Shown piece by piece: positions 5,122 to 11,781 of a DNA stretch of 21,498 bases. Position numbers and translations under genes: made by a program. This DNA is from a virus. How positions within the stretch are numbered: position 1 is the first letter of the stretch; every line of letters begins with the position of its first letter. The stretch spans positions 1 to 21,498 of the IMG/VR virus record IMGVR_UViG_3300022937_003382, one strand, 5' to 3'. The notes below the pieces were generated by a model. It saw only the letters and a list, made by a program, of their open reading frames with translations, was not told the origin of the DNA and ran no database searches.

Positions 5122-5135
5122 TATTATATTAGTAT
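5107..5135 (+). promoter_or_regulatory. Sigma70-type promoter for the GNAT gene, predicted leaderless start
   Basis: TTGACA 5107-5112, 17-nt spacer, TAGTAT 5130-5135, then exactly 6 nt to the ATG at 5142. The two divergent -35 hexamers form the inverted repeat TTGACAACAAGTCAA (5107-5121), so the polymerase sites overlap. Confidence 0.75.
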
Positions 5136-5141
5136 TATTAC

Positions 5142-5687
5142 ATGAAGTACAAAATTGAGGACACAGTAGACAAAACAGGAGAACCTGTTTCGATATGGCA
5201 TTCTGATTGTTTCGTACAAAACAAAGAACTTTACACGATATATGAAAAATCAATAGCCTTCATGATGGAGAAAGGCTGGGCAATGAATCCATCAGGACTC
5301 ATAAAGTCCGATCACAAGGTTATATTTGCAGAGAACAAGGATGGACGACCCATGGGAGGAGTTGTGTATGAATACCATCCATGGAATAAGCAAGGATGGA
5401 TCGTGTTAATTTTCACAGCGGACGAATTCAGAGGCAGACATATTTACAGTCTACTACAAAAAGCACTCGAAGATGAGACCATCAAGTTGGGTGGTACCAG
5501 CATAGCCAGTCTGGCACACAAGGACAACGAACCCAGAATCAAGGCAGGAGCCAGGGAAGGAATGCATCCACAATATCTTCGATTGTACAAAGATCTTTCC
5601 AATGAGTTAGAAAAAAGAAAAACTTATATGCAAATCAAATTAAAAAAAGAATGGAAAGACATCACTAAAGAAAGATGGAGAGGCTAA
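5142..5687 (+). CDS. GNAT-family N-acetyltransferase
   Basis: 181 residues. The GNAT signature lies at about residues 70-115: strand GGVVYEYHP, strand GWIVLIFTADEF, then the acetyl-CoA pyrophosphate loop and helix EFRGRHIYSLLQKAL, matching the R/Q-x-x-G-x-G/A pattern loosely (a Tyr replaces the last small residue). Residues 135-150 (AREGMHPQYLRLYKDL) match the family's C-terminal 'xxxGFxxxxxxYxxxL' region. The last 30 residues are a Lys-rich helix. The substrate cannot be inferred. The ATG coincides with the predicted +1, so the message is probably leaderless. The next gene starts one base after the stop. Confidence 0.8.
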   Translation: MKYKIEDTVDKTGEPVSIWHSDCFVQNKELYTIYEKSIAFMMEKGWAMNPSGLIKSDHKVIFAENKDGRPMGGVVYEYHPWNKQGWIVLIFTADEFRGRHIYSLLQKALEDETIKLGGTSIASLAHKDNEPRIKAGAREGMHPQYLRLYKDLSNELEKRKTYMQIKLKKEWKDITKERWRG

Positions 5688-5688
5688 C

Positions 5689-5874
5689 ATGGCGTTAGAA
5701 ATCAAACACAAAAACAAAATCGAAGAATACACACTGACCAATGAAGAACTACAAATACAAATTAAATTACTATCGGCACAGATAGGTAATCTAGAAGTTC
5801 AAATAGCAGATTATAAACAGATTGTTGTAGAACTTTCACAAAAAATTAAAAATTTAGAGGCACAAATAAAGTAG
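5689..5874 (+). CDS. Small coiled-coil protein (61 aa)
   Basis: MALEIKHKNKIEEYTLTNEE followed by repeating heptads with Leu/Ile at a/d positions (LQIQIKLLSAQIGNLEVQIA, VVELSQKIKNLEAQIK), predicting a continuous coiled coil from about residue 17 to the end. A good Shine-Dalgarno (GGAGAGG) lies within the end of the GNAT gene, one base of intergenic space, so it is co-transcribed. Function unknown; an oligomerisation or adaptor peptide is plausible. Confidence 0.7.
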   Translation: MALEIKHKNKIEEYTLTNEELQIQIKLLSAQIGNLEVQIADYKQIVVELSQKIKNLEAQIK

Positions 5875-5881
5875 ATATCAG

Positions 5882-5888
5882 TTAAATA
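5882..5888 (+). promoter_or_regulatory. T4-type late promoter element
   Basis: TTAAATA in the 53-nt gap before the gene at 5928. It would give a leader of about 35 nt, in which I see no Shine-Dalgarno. Moderate match, so less certain than the elements placed right at start codons. Confidence 0.45.
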
Positions 5889-5927
5889 TATAGACAACAA
5901 GCAAAAATGTGTTAATATATTAAAATT

Positions 5928-6233
5928 ATGAAAAGAAGAACAAAAAGTATCCTCGAAGAATTAAGTTCAGTAAGAATTAACAAAGATGAATCTGAGCATT
6001 TTGTGGAGTCTAGAGCATCGCATATCATCGACTCTGCCATAAATTTGATATATTTCATAAGAGAAAATTTTACCCCGGAGACTGCTTACATCCTAGAAAA
6101 AAAGTTTAATTCGTCGATAAAGAATCTCGATGCCAGTAAGTTCACAAGAGGTGTCAACAAACTAAAAGATCTAAAAGAAGTCAAGAAGTCTTTAACTATC
6201 AAAGAGGGTGAATTACAAGAAGAGGACGACTAA
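5928..6233 (+). CDS. Conserved T4-like marine phage protein of unknown function (101 aa)
   Basis: Starts MKRRTKSILEELSSVRINKD and continues ESRASHIIDSAINLIYFIRE, ending with a charged tail. I recall near-identical architecture (MKRRTK-ILEEL, then ESRA-H-I-AINLI-FI) in uncharacterised proteins of T4-like cyanophages and pelagiphages. It is all-helical and soluble. Its stop overlaps the next gene's ATG by one base (TAATG), implying coupling with the DUF6267-type gene. Confidence 0.75.
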   Translation: MKRRTKSILEELSSVRINKDESEHFVESRASHIIDSAINLIYFIRENFTPETAYILEKKFNSSIKNLDASKFTRGVNKLKDLKEVKKSLTIKEGELQEEDD

Positions 6234-7453
6234 TGTTAATTGAAGAAGTCCTTAGAGAGTTCAAAAGAACACACCTAGAGCACATTGAAGATATTATCCT
6301 CACATCCGGATATCAAGGAGGTGAAGCAGTAGTCGGCTATTTCACTGACATATATAATATGCTGAAAGGACAGAGTTCAACAGCATTACAGATGTCAGTG
6401 AAATGGGATGGTGCTCCTGCTGTTATTTGTGGCATCAATCCTGCAAATGGAAAATTTTTCGTTGGTACCAAATCAGTATTTGCCAAATCACCAAAAATAA
6501 ATTATACCAAAAAAGATATCGCAACAAATCACGGAACTGGAGATTTGGGAGAGAAACTATTAAAATGTTTGGTGCATTTGTCCAAATTGAACATACAAGG
6601 AGTTGTACAGGGAGATATGATGTTTACCGACAACGATCTTGTGAGACAAAAGATCAACGGAGAAAACTTTATCACATTCAAACCCAACGAAATTGTTTAT
6701 GCTGTTCCCGAAAATTCCGAAATAGGCAAAACGATATCACAAGCAAAAGTAGGAATTATTTTTCACACAACATACACAGGTGAATCATTGGGAGAAATGA
6801 ACGCCCAAGCAGGCGCAGATATATCTTCGTTCGTTAAAACTAACGATGTATGGTATGACAACGCCACTTATAAAAATGTTTCGGGCTCGGCCACTTTTAC
6901 AGCATCTGAATCTAAAAGTTTTGCCAGTGGTATCCAAACACTAAAAAAACTTTTGTCAAACGTTCCACAAAATTTATCAGCCATGTTATCAACCAACAAA
7001 GAGTTCATTCCGATGTTCCAGATGTTTATAAACTCAGAAGTCAAACAAGGACGTTTGCCTGATAACGTCAATCAATTTCTAAAAGGTTTTCAAGAATTCT
7101 ATGTTGCAAGAATGAATCAACAAATGGCTGGACTGAAAGCACAAAAGGCCATTCAACTAAGACAACAAAAAATGAAACAGATGCCGGCATTTATGAACAC
7201 AATAAAAAAACCATTACAGGCCATGCTGACTTTTTACAAACAAGTACAAATACTAAAAGCAGAAGCACTCCAAAAAATGAACCAAGCCATGCAGGTTGGC
7301 ACATTTGCTCAGACTGAGAATGGTTTGGAAGTCACAGACCCGGAAGGTTTTGTTGCTGTTGGATCGGACGGTGGTGCAGTCAAATTAGTGGACAGGCTCA
7401 CATTCTCAAGAAGAAACTTGAGTGCCATCAAAAAATTTGATAAAACCCAATAA
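6233..7453 (+). CDS. DUF6267-type phage protein with ligase-like nucleotidyltransferase motif
   Basis: 406 residues, resembling large T4-like cyanophage proteins I associate with DUF6267. Residues 55-64 (SVKWDGAPAV) match the KxDG motif I of covalent nucleotidyltransferases (ATP/NAD ligases, capping enzymes), with K57 as candidate nucleotide-attachment lysine. VVQGDMM at about 123-129 could be motif III, and VGIIFHTTYTGES near residue 180 a later core motif. The C-terminal third is Gln/Met/Lys-rich helix (QKAIQLRQQKMKQMP). The extreme N-terminus (MLIEEVLREF) resembles the leader-like starts of other late genes here. It overlaps the convergent glycosyltransferase gene by 48 nt. Enzymatic activity is inference; the family is uncharacterised as far as I know. 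Confidence 0.8.
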   Translation: MLIEEVLREFKRTHLEHIEDIILTSGYQGGEAVVGYFTDIYNMLKGQSSTALQMSVKWDGAPAVICGINPANGKFFVGTKSVFAKSPKINYTKKDIATNHGTGDLGEKLLKCLVHLSKLNIQGVVQGDMMFTDNDLVRQKINGENFITFKPNEIVYAVPENSEIGKTISQAKVGIIFHTTYTGESLGEMNAQAGADISSFVKTNDVWYDNATYKNVSGSATFTASESKSFASGIQTLKKLLSNVPQNLSAMLSTNKEFIPMFQMFINSEVKQGRLPDNVNQFLKGFQEFYVARMNQQMAGLKAQKAIQLRQQKMKQMPAFMNTIKKPLQAMLTFYKQVQILKAEALQKMNQAMQVGTFAQTENGLEVTDPEGFVAVGSDGGAVKLVDRLTFSRRNLSAIKKFDKTQ

Positions 7454-8452
7454 GGTTTTGTTTATTTCATTCTGTAGAGCAGATCTATTAAAAAAATGTT
7501 TTGAATTGTGGTCTCTGATAAGTGTTGACTCTTTGTATAACTCTTCGGCTTTCTGATCTTTCAAAAACTTACACAACTTAACAATGGCATCAATTCTTTT
7601 ATCACTGTCATTTTCTTTATCATAACTCTCGTCGAACAAGGTACTGAAAGTTTTAAATCCCATCTCATTTAACTCCTGTAGATAATTTGGTTTGCTGTGT
7701 ACTATGAATATCTGTTTCATTAATATGGGTTTCCATATTTTTTCTGTTATGAATGTCTCACCAAAGTCGTGTGTTTCCGAAACTATATTGTAGGAAGAAT
7801 GATTGTACGGAAGTTCATAGATGTCTCTATCTTTTCCGTACTTTGGATAATTGTTGACATCTACCCATGGTAATTCATATTTTGGATCTAAGTTTTTGTT
7901 TTCGCTAAGGAAACTGTACAAACTATCGGCCAATAATCCCTCTGACTGTAACTTTTTAAACAATTTTATCCTGTGAGGTCTTTCCTGTTTGTTTAGATAA
8001 AAAAAATCAAATATTTTTTTTGAATGATCTATGTCAAATTTCTGATCTTTGTACCTTTCAAACATCATCCACCAAAACCAACTTGATCCCCCGGTCCAGT
8101 AGGTATATCTGTTTTCTTCTATGACGATTTTTCTTAATTGCTTTATGATTGTGTGCTTGGACTCCCAGGGATTTGAAACTATCATAACAAACTTGTTTTT
8201 GACAAGATATTCGATTCGATCGTACAAGTCTTTCCAATAAAAATCATTTTCCCATAATTTGTAGTTTCCCATTCGATGATCTATCACAGCAAACTTTCTT
8301 TTATACTTTTTTAAATCATAAGAGGGTATGGAGTACCAATCACCGGTGCATTCAAATGTTTGATCATTCAACGAATGCATATCGATAAAAGATTGTAACT
8401 GTTGATGGTTTCCAGTCTTGAGTATATCGGTTAATATTAAGTTGTGTTCCAT
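7406..8452 (-). CDS. Glycosyltransferase-like protein (GT10/fucosyltransferase-type C-terminal motif)
   Basis: 348 residues. The best functional clue is at about 225-275: IVSETHDFGETFITEKIWKP followed by LMKQIFIVHSKPNYLQELNE and MGFKTF. This resembles the donor-binding region of GT10-like enzymes (F-xTEKixkPi... ...Y-l-elGFktF), common in phage and giant-virus glycosyltransferases. The N-terminal half is aromatic-rich and unassigned. It is the only minus-strand gene in a long plus-strand tract and looks more AT-rich than its neighbours, which suggests later acquisition. Its 3' end overlaps the DUF6267-type gene by 48 nt, and its 5' region overlaps the late promoter of the divergent gene at 8471. 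Donor and acceptor unknown. Confidence 0.7.
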   Translation of the reverse strand: MEHNLILTDILKTGNHQQLQSFIDMHSLNDQTFECTGDWYSIPSYDLKKYKRKFAVIDHRMGNYKLWENDFYWKDLYDRIEYLVKNKFVMIVSNPWESKHTIIKQLRKIVIEENRYTYWTGGSSWFWWMMFERYKDQKFDIDHSKKIFDFFYLNKQERPHRIKLFKKLQSEGLLADSLYSFLSENKNLDPKYELPWVDVNNYPKYGKDRDIYELPYNHSSYNIVSETHDFGETFITEKIWKPILMKQIFIVHSKPNYLQELNEMGFKTFSTLFDESYDKENDSDKRIDAIVKLCKFLKDQKAEELYKESTLIRDHNSKHFFNRSALQNEINKTLLGFIKFFDGTQVSS

Positions 8453-8458
8453 TTTACG

Positions 8459-8465
8459 GTAAATA
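8459..8465 (+). promoter_or_regulatory. T4-type late promoter element, predicted leaderless start
   Basis: GTAAATA followed by exactly 5 nt and the ATG at 8471, the same geometry as at 1883 and 19353. Confidence 0.65.
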
Positions 8466-8470
8466 TTTCT

Positions 8471-9043
8471 ATGTTAATGCCCTTCATACAGTATGTATCT
8501 GAAGCAAGAGTGGTTCGAAGACAAAACGACCTACAACGCTTCACGTTCCAAGATATACAAGAGCGTATATATCTAACATTTTTGGGTTTGTCTCTACTAA
8601 AAAATATCAACAACGAAGGAAAACAGTGGGCAAAAATGTATGCTCAAAGCACACTGACTTATGGTGATTTTAAAATCGTGAGAACATCAGGAAACGATTT
8701 ATACAATATGCTATCGGTCGTGGATGGTAAAGAAGACATAGTCAAAAAATTGAGAAATCCAAAACAGGCAGAGGCGTTGAGACAAAGGTCCACCTTGCCG
8801 ACACTGGCTGTGAAACGTTACCTAAGGAAATTGTCTGATGATTATGACTTCCTCACAAAATTAGAAAACACACTCAACATCAGCAACGTCGAATACAAAA
8901 ACCTACGTAGAAGCATCAGTGATTATTCAAATCTCAAAAAAACAGATAAGAACAATGTCAATCACAGAATGGCAAAACTATTACAAAATAAATTACACGC
9001 CACAGATATAACAAAAAAAATAAAACAACTGCTGGGACAATGA
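8471..9043 (+). CDS. Late protein with T4 capsid-targeting-like N-terminus (190 aa)
   Basis: The frame opens at a GTG at 8444, but the late promoter geometry puts +1 at the ATG at 8471; an ATG at 8477 is the alternative. The N-terminus MLMPFIQYVSEARVVRR closely parallels the T4 internal-protein leader (MKTYQEFIAE, then A-x-VV), with a possible protease cut after the Glu. The rest is helical and basic with repeated charged stretches (VKRYLRKLSDDYDFLTKLEN) and ends ITKKIKQLLGQ. This fits a protein packaged in the head and ejected with DNA, but that is inference from the leader alone. The stop overlaps the next start (ATGA). Confidence 0.7.
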   Translation: MLMPFIQYVSEARVVRRQNDLQRFTFQDIQERIYLTFLGLSLLKNINNEGKQWAKMYAQSTLTYGDFKIVRTSGNDLYNMLSVVDGKEDIVKKLRNPKQAEALRQRSTLPTLAVKRYLRKLSDDYDFLTKLENTLNISNVEYKNLRRSISDYSNLKKTDKNNVNHRMAKLLQNKLHATDITKKIKQLLGQ

Positions 9044-9321
9044 AACACATAGGTGCAATATTAGGTCCCCCGGAAAACTATTACAATAAAAAGTTTGCAT
9101 GGATACCAACACGTTTAAAAAACGGATCGTATGTTTGGCTCACCGATTACATGGAAAAAGAAACCACCTGGCGTTGGTACAAAGGAGCACCCGTGCTATA
9201 TAAAATCAATATCAGTATGCATGAAGCCATGCTGGAAGGATTGAAAAAAATAAATCATAAAAGATATCACACCAAGTCACATTATCAGGCATGGGAAGAT
9301 GATTACATGGGCAGAGATTAA
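9040..9321 (+). CDS. Hypothetical protein (93 aa)
   Basis: Translationally coupled to the preceding gene (ATGA overlap). Rich in Trp/Tyr: PPENYYNKKFAWIPTRLKNG, VWLTDYMEKETTWRWYKG, ending with YHTKSHYQAWEDDYMGRD. No known motif and no membrane span. Directly abuts the FkbM gene (stop, then ATG). A virion or virion-assembly role is only suggested by its position. Confidence 0.65.
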   Translation: MKHIGAILGPPENYYNKKFAWIPTRLKNGSYVWLTDYMEKETTWRWYKGAPVLYKINISMHEAMLEGLKKINHKRYHTKSHYQAWEDDYMGRD

Positions 9322-10050
9322 ATGAAAAAAGCAAAATGTTTTAGATGTGCTTGTGATACACACTGTGGAAATGCTTGTGCCAACTGTGAGAATTGTGATC
9401 ATTGCGACTGCTCCAACTGCCTTCAAAAAGATAATGTATATCCGACAGGCAAAGACTTTTGGGTGGCATACAATGGTCAACATACCCAACCCACATTCGT
9501 CAAGGATGCCGGTGATGGACAATCTGAACTGAGAAGAGAAGCCTACTCACACATCAAAAGTTGGAGAGGGTGCATAGACGCAGGAGCCAATGTGGGTATG
9601 TGGACACGAAACCTAATGAAAGATTTTGAGATAGTACACTGTTTTGAACCCAACCCGATATTTGTGGAATGTTGGAAAAAGAACATACCTCATGACCAAA
9701 ATGCCATCTTGCATGAAGTTGGACTGGGAGATGTTGAGAGCACGGCCACCTTCCATGAACCACTACACCAAATGCTTGATCGTACTCCTGGTAGCATACA
9801 CATCAAGACCCTGGACAGTTTTGAACTGACCAACATCGATTTCATAAAGATAGATGTGGACGGATACGAAGACCTGTTAATGAAAGGTGCTGTGGAAACT
9901 GTTGCCAACAACAGTCCTGTGATCAACATAGAAATGAAAAGAGCAAAAAGACCACACGTGGTGCGAGTAGCAGAAGACATATTGAAAAAACTGGGTTATA
10001 AAATCAAAAAACGTACCAAAAGTGATGAAGTTTGGTTAAAATCATTATAA
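9322..10050 (+). CDS. FkbM-family methyltransferase with cysteine-rich N-terminal extension
   Basis: 242 residues. A SAM-dependent methyltransferase core begins near residue 83 with CIDAGANVGMWT (motif I); HCFEPNP follows (motif II region), and IDFIKIDVDGYEDLLMKGA near residue 172 is the FkbM hallmark. FkbM enzymes usually O-methylate sugars or polyketides. Unusually, residues 1-36 contain ten cysteines plus two histidines (C6, C9, C11, C15, C19, C22, C25, C28, C30, C33), suggesting a metal-binding knuckle. The ATG directly follows the preceding stop and there is no strong Shine-Dalgarno. It may act with the sugar dehydrogenase and the glycosyltransferase-like protein on glycans (inference). 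Confidence 0.85.
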   Translation: MKKAKCFRCACDTHCGNACANCENCDHCDCSNCLQKDNVYPTGKDFWVAYNGQHTQPTFVKDAGDGQSELRREAYSHIKSWRGCIDAGANVGMWTRNLMKDFEIVHCFEPNPIFVECWKKNIPHDQNAILHEVGLGDVESTATFHEPLHQMLDRTPGSIHIKTLDSFELTNIDFIKIDVDGYEDLLMKGAVETVANNSPVINIEMKRAKRPHVVRVAEDILKKLGYKIKKRTKSDEVWLKSL

Positions 10051-10076
10051 TACAGCATAAATTACCATAGTTTACC

Positions 10077-10083
10077 ATAAATA
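10077..10083 (+). promoter_or_regulatory. T4-type late promoter element
   Basis: ATAAATA in the gap after the FkbM gene. Predicted +1 near 10089, so the hairpin at 10094-10110 would sit at the 5' end of a roughly 55-nt leader. Confidence 0.7.
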
Positions 10084-10093
10084 ATTGCAACGT

Positions 10094-10110
10094 GTCACCG
10101 GAGCGGTGAC
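10094..10110 (+). promoter_or_regulatory. 5'-leader hairpin of the late mRNA
   Basis: GTCACC, loop GGAGC, GGTGAC: a perfect 6-bp GC-rich stem near the predicted 5' end. It is well upstream of the AAGGAG (10132-10137), so it is more likely an mRNA stabiliser than a translation block. Confidence 0.6.
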
Positions 10111-10144
10111 TCGCCATTAACGAAGAGAAAAAAGGAGAAAAACA

Positions 10145-10510
10145 ATGGCAACGATATCAAGAAATATCAGCACGACTCCATTTGCAGTGGGAACTTATGT
10201 TCAAACTGGAAACGTTGGAGCATTCAAAGTAACGTGTCAAAACTCATCAGATGCGGCTCAGGATCTAAGAAACGAGACTGGTGCAAACGAAGTTATTCAG
10301 ATGATTTTACACGCAACAAATGCCATCGGTTACACGATCGCTAATGACAACACAGGCGTTATCTCATTATTAGTAGATAACTCTCAGTGGGACGCGGCTG
10401 GCTTACAGACTGCGATCAGAGGATTAGGATCTGTAACAGGTGACGACTCAACTTCAATCGACCTAACTGGTTCGGATGTGGTTGCGGCAACAACATTAAC
10501 AGTAGCATAA
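10145..10510 (+). CDS. Probable abundant virion protein (121 aa)
   Basis: Starts MATISRNISTTPFAVGTYVQ after a strong AAGGAG with 7-nt spacing, a late promoter and a leader hairpin: all signs of high late expression. The composition is Thr/Ser/Ala/Gly/Asn-rich, beta-type, nearly free of Lys and with a single Cys, as in capsid-decoration or tail proteins. Residues about 83-110 (DAAGLQTAIRGLGSVTGDDS) are weakly similar to EAQLKSVIRALEVSGGSGNG in the next gene, so the pair may be paralogous. The initiation region AGGAGAAAAACAATGGC is identical in both genes. Virion role is inference; no T4 homologue is recognised. Confidence 0.75.
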   Translation: MATISRNISTTPFAVGTYVQTGNVGAFKVTCQNSSDAAQDLRNETGANEVIQMILHATNAIGYTIANDNTGVISLLVDNSQWDAAGLQTAIRGLGSVTGDDSTSIDLTGSDVVAATTLTVA

Positions 10511-10537
10511 TACTGATAATAAATTAGGAGAAAAACA

Positions 10538-10876
10538 ATGGCTGATTTAACATCATCTACAACAATAGCACCTAACTACGCAAAGTTAAATGTTAACACT
10601 AGCGGTTTAGGAGCAAAAACGTTAATCGTAACTATCGCGAAAGATTCTGGCGATGCAACTGAGGCTCAATTAAAATCTGTAATTAGAGCATTAGAAGTAT
10701 CAGGTGGATCTGGAAACGGTACAGACACAAACGGTCCAGACGCATTCGTGTGTGTTGGTCTTTCTGGAACAATCGGAACTGACCCAGTATACGCGGCATT
10801 CCAAGGTAATGGAACTATGGCGACTGCACCAGTAAGTGGTTACACAGTAACAACTGTTGCGACTTTCAACGTATAA
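10538..10876 (+). CDS. Probable abundant virion protein (112 aa), possible paralogue of the preceding one
   Basis: Begins MADLTSSTTIAPNYAKLNVN behind AGGAG (10526-10530), with the same 17-nt start region as the upstream gene. Small, beta-type, Gly/Thr/Ala-rich; it ends GYTVTTVATFNV. A double hairpin terminator follows directly, so 10145-10876 forms a compact, strongly expressed late bicistron. Decoration, fibre-accessory or tail roles are all possible. Confidence 0.75.
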   Translation: MADLTSSTTIAPNYAKLNVNTSGLGAKTLIVTIAKDSGDATEAQLKSVIRALEVSGGSGNGTDTNGPDAFVCVGLSGTIGTDPVYAAFQGNGTMATAPVSGYTVTTVATFNV

Positions 10877-10884
10877 TAAATTCT

Positions 10885-10944
10885 GATTGTTAACACAATC
10901 ATTATTTTGAAAGGGTGAGCATTTATTTGTTCACCCTTTCGTCT
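10885..10944 (+). terminator. Tandem hairpin terminator
   Basis: First hairpin GATTGT-TAAC-ACAATC (10885-10900) followed by ATTATTTT. Second: GAAAGGGTGA (10909-10918) perfectly paired with TCACCCTTTC (10931-10940), then GTCTTTT. The next late promoter starts at the end of this T-run. Confidence 0.85.
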
Positions 10945-10947
10945 TTT

Positions 10948-10954
10948 GTAAATA
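10948..10954 (+). promoter_or_regulatory. T4-type late promoter element
   Basis: GTAAATA immediately after the tandem terminator, 13 nt before the ATG at 10968, leaving a leader of about 8 nt without a Shine-Dalgarno. Confidence 0.55.
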
Positions 10955-10967
10955 CCTTGTAAACATC

Positions 10968-11441
10968 ATGCACAACTTTTGTATCATAACTTTGGTAGAC
11001 ATTGGTAATCCCGGGAACACAACATTACCTTTTCCCTTCACCTCCCCCACAGGAGTGTTGGTGGATAGCAAAGACACACTGGAAACTGTGAGATTGCAGA
11101 AAGCCAATTTTGTCACGGTGCAACAACTGATACAGTTGAGGGCCAACGTGGATTGGGACCACGATCCTGTAAAACAATCAGTTGATCTAAAGGAGTTCCA
11201 TTTTGGATCTTTCTACAAAGAAGGCAAACAGAACATATGGTCCTTCACATGGAGGACCGAGCAGACTGGTGCTTACAGTGATGGCGATAACGGAGTGGCT
11301 GGATTGATAACAGATTTTGACCTGATACCAACACACGGCTTTTTACAGGAAACAGTCACATTTCCGGCCAATTGCTTCAACACGCAGGATCCAAAATTTA
11401 AAAATACATACTTTATTGATATAGGCCCAACAGATAAATAA
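10968..11441 (+). CDS. Conserved T4-like marine phage protein of unknown function (157 aa)
   Basis: Starts MHNFCIITLVDIGNPGNTTL. The second half contains FHFGSFYKEGKQNIWSFTWR and AGLITDFDLIPTHGFLQETV, ending YFIDIGPTDK. I recall the same layout (N-terminal 'F-TLVDI', middle 'GS-y-G-k-vW-f-F', end 'D-D-iP---L-ET') in uncharacterised T4-like cyanophage proteins. No catalytic motif is seen. It stands between a terminator/late-promoter junction and a second late promoter element, so it may be nearly monocistronic. Confidence 0.75.
   Translation: MHNFCIITLVDIGNPGNTTLPFPFTSPTGVLVDSKDTLETVRLQKANFVTVQQLIQLRANVDWDHDPVKQSVDLKEFHFGSFYKEGKQNIWSFTWRTEQTGAYSDGDNGVAGLITDFDLIPTHGFLQETVTFPANCFNTQDPKFKNTYFIDIGPTDK
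11434..11440 (+). promoter_or_regulatory. T4-type late promoter element
   Basis: ATAAATA overlapping the end of the upstream gene (stop at 11439-11441), giving a leader of about 80 nt to the gene at 11528. Confidence 0.5.
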
Positions 11442-11495
11442 TAGTATATTAGGCTCAAATAGGCAGATCAACTTCTCAAACAGGCAACAAAAACT

Positions 11496-11511
11496 GCATC
11501 CATATGGATGC
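11496..11511. repeat. 16-bp perfect palindrome
   Basis: GCATCCATATGGATGC is its own reverse complement. It lies in the leader of the small membrane protein gene and contains the upstream candidate ATG (11504). Confidence 0.7.
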
Positions 11512-11527
11512 GAAAAAGAGAACTATT

Positions 11528-11758
11528 ATGAGTGATTTAGAAAAAACAAATTTGGAAGCACACGTGGACCTTTGCGCCGAAAGGTATAAAGGCCTACACG
11601 ATCGCCTGTCGTCAATTGAACTGGCATTGAAAAGAATCAACGACGACTTGTTGAACAATCACAAGAGTTCCAATAAAACTTTGATCATGACCGCGGGTAC
11701 CGTGGTGGCAGGATTACTATCAACGATTGTTGTGATCCTGATGAAGATGCCCTCATAG
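11528..11758 (+). CDS. Small membrane-anchored protein with N-terminal helix; holin-like (76 aa)
   Basis: I choose the ATG at 11528 (MSDLEKTNLEAHVDLCAERY) because AAGAGA precedes it at 6 nt; the ATG at 11504 has no ribosome-binding site and sits in a palindrome. Residues 1-50 form an amphipathic helix or coiled coil. Residues about 52-72 (LIMTAGTVVAGLLSTIVVIL) form one transmembrane segment near the C-terminus. This layout resembles XhlA-type holin partners and similar short proteins in marine T4-like phages. A holin or lysis role is a hypothesis; no lysozyme gene adjoins it here. Confidence 0.7.
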   Translation: MSDLEKTNLEAHVDLCAERYKGLHDRLSSIELALKRINDDLLNNHKSSNKTLIMTAGTVVAGLLSTIVVILMKMPS

Positions 11759-11781
11759 AATTCAAACTTAAACTTTAAAAA

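Noticed and set aside
4961-5253. Longer N-terminus for the DUF1178 gene (start at 5253)
   Set aside because: The extension is antisense to the GNAT gene and runs through the promoter; the conserved family start is MIKYR at 5082.
6403-6783. 126-aa plus-strand ORF rich in Cys/Arg/Trp
   Set aside because: Out-of-frame shadow inside the DUF6267-type gene.
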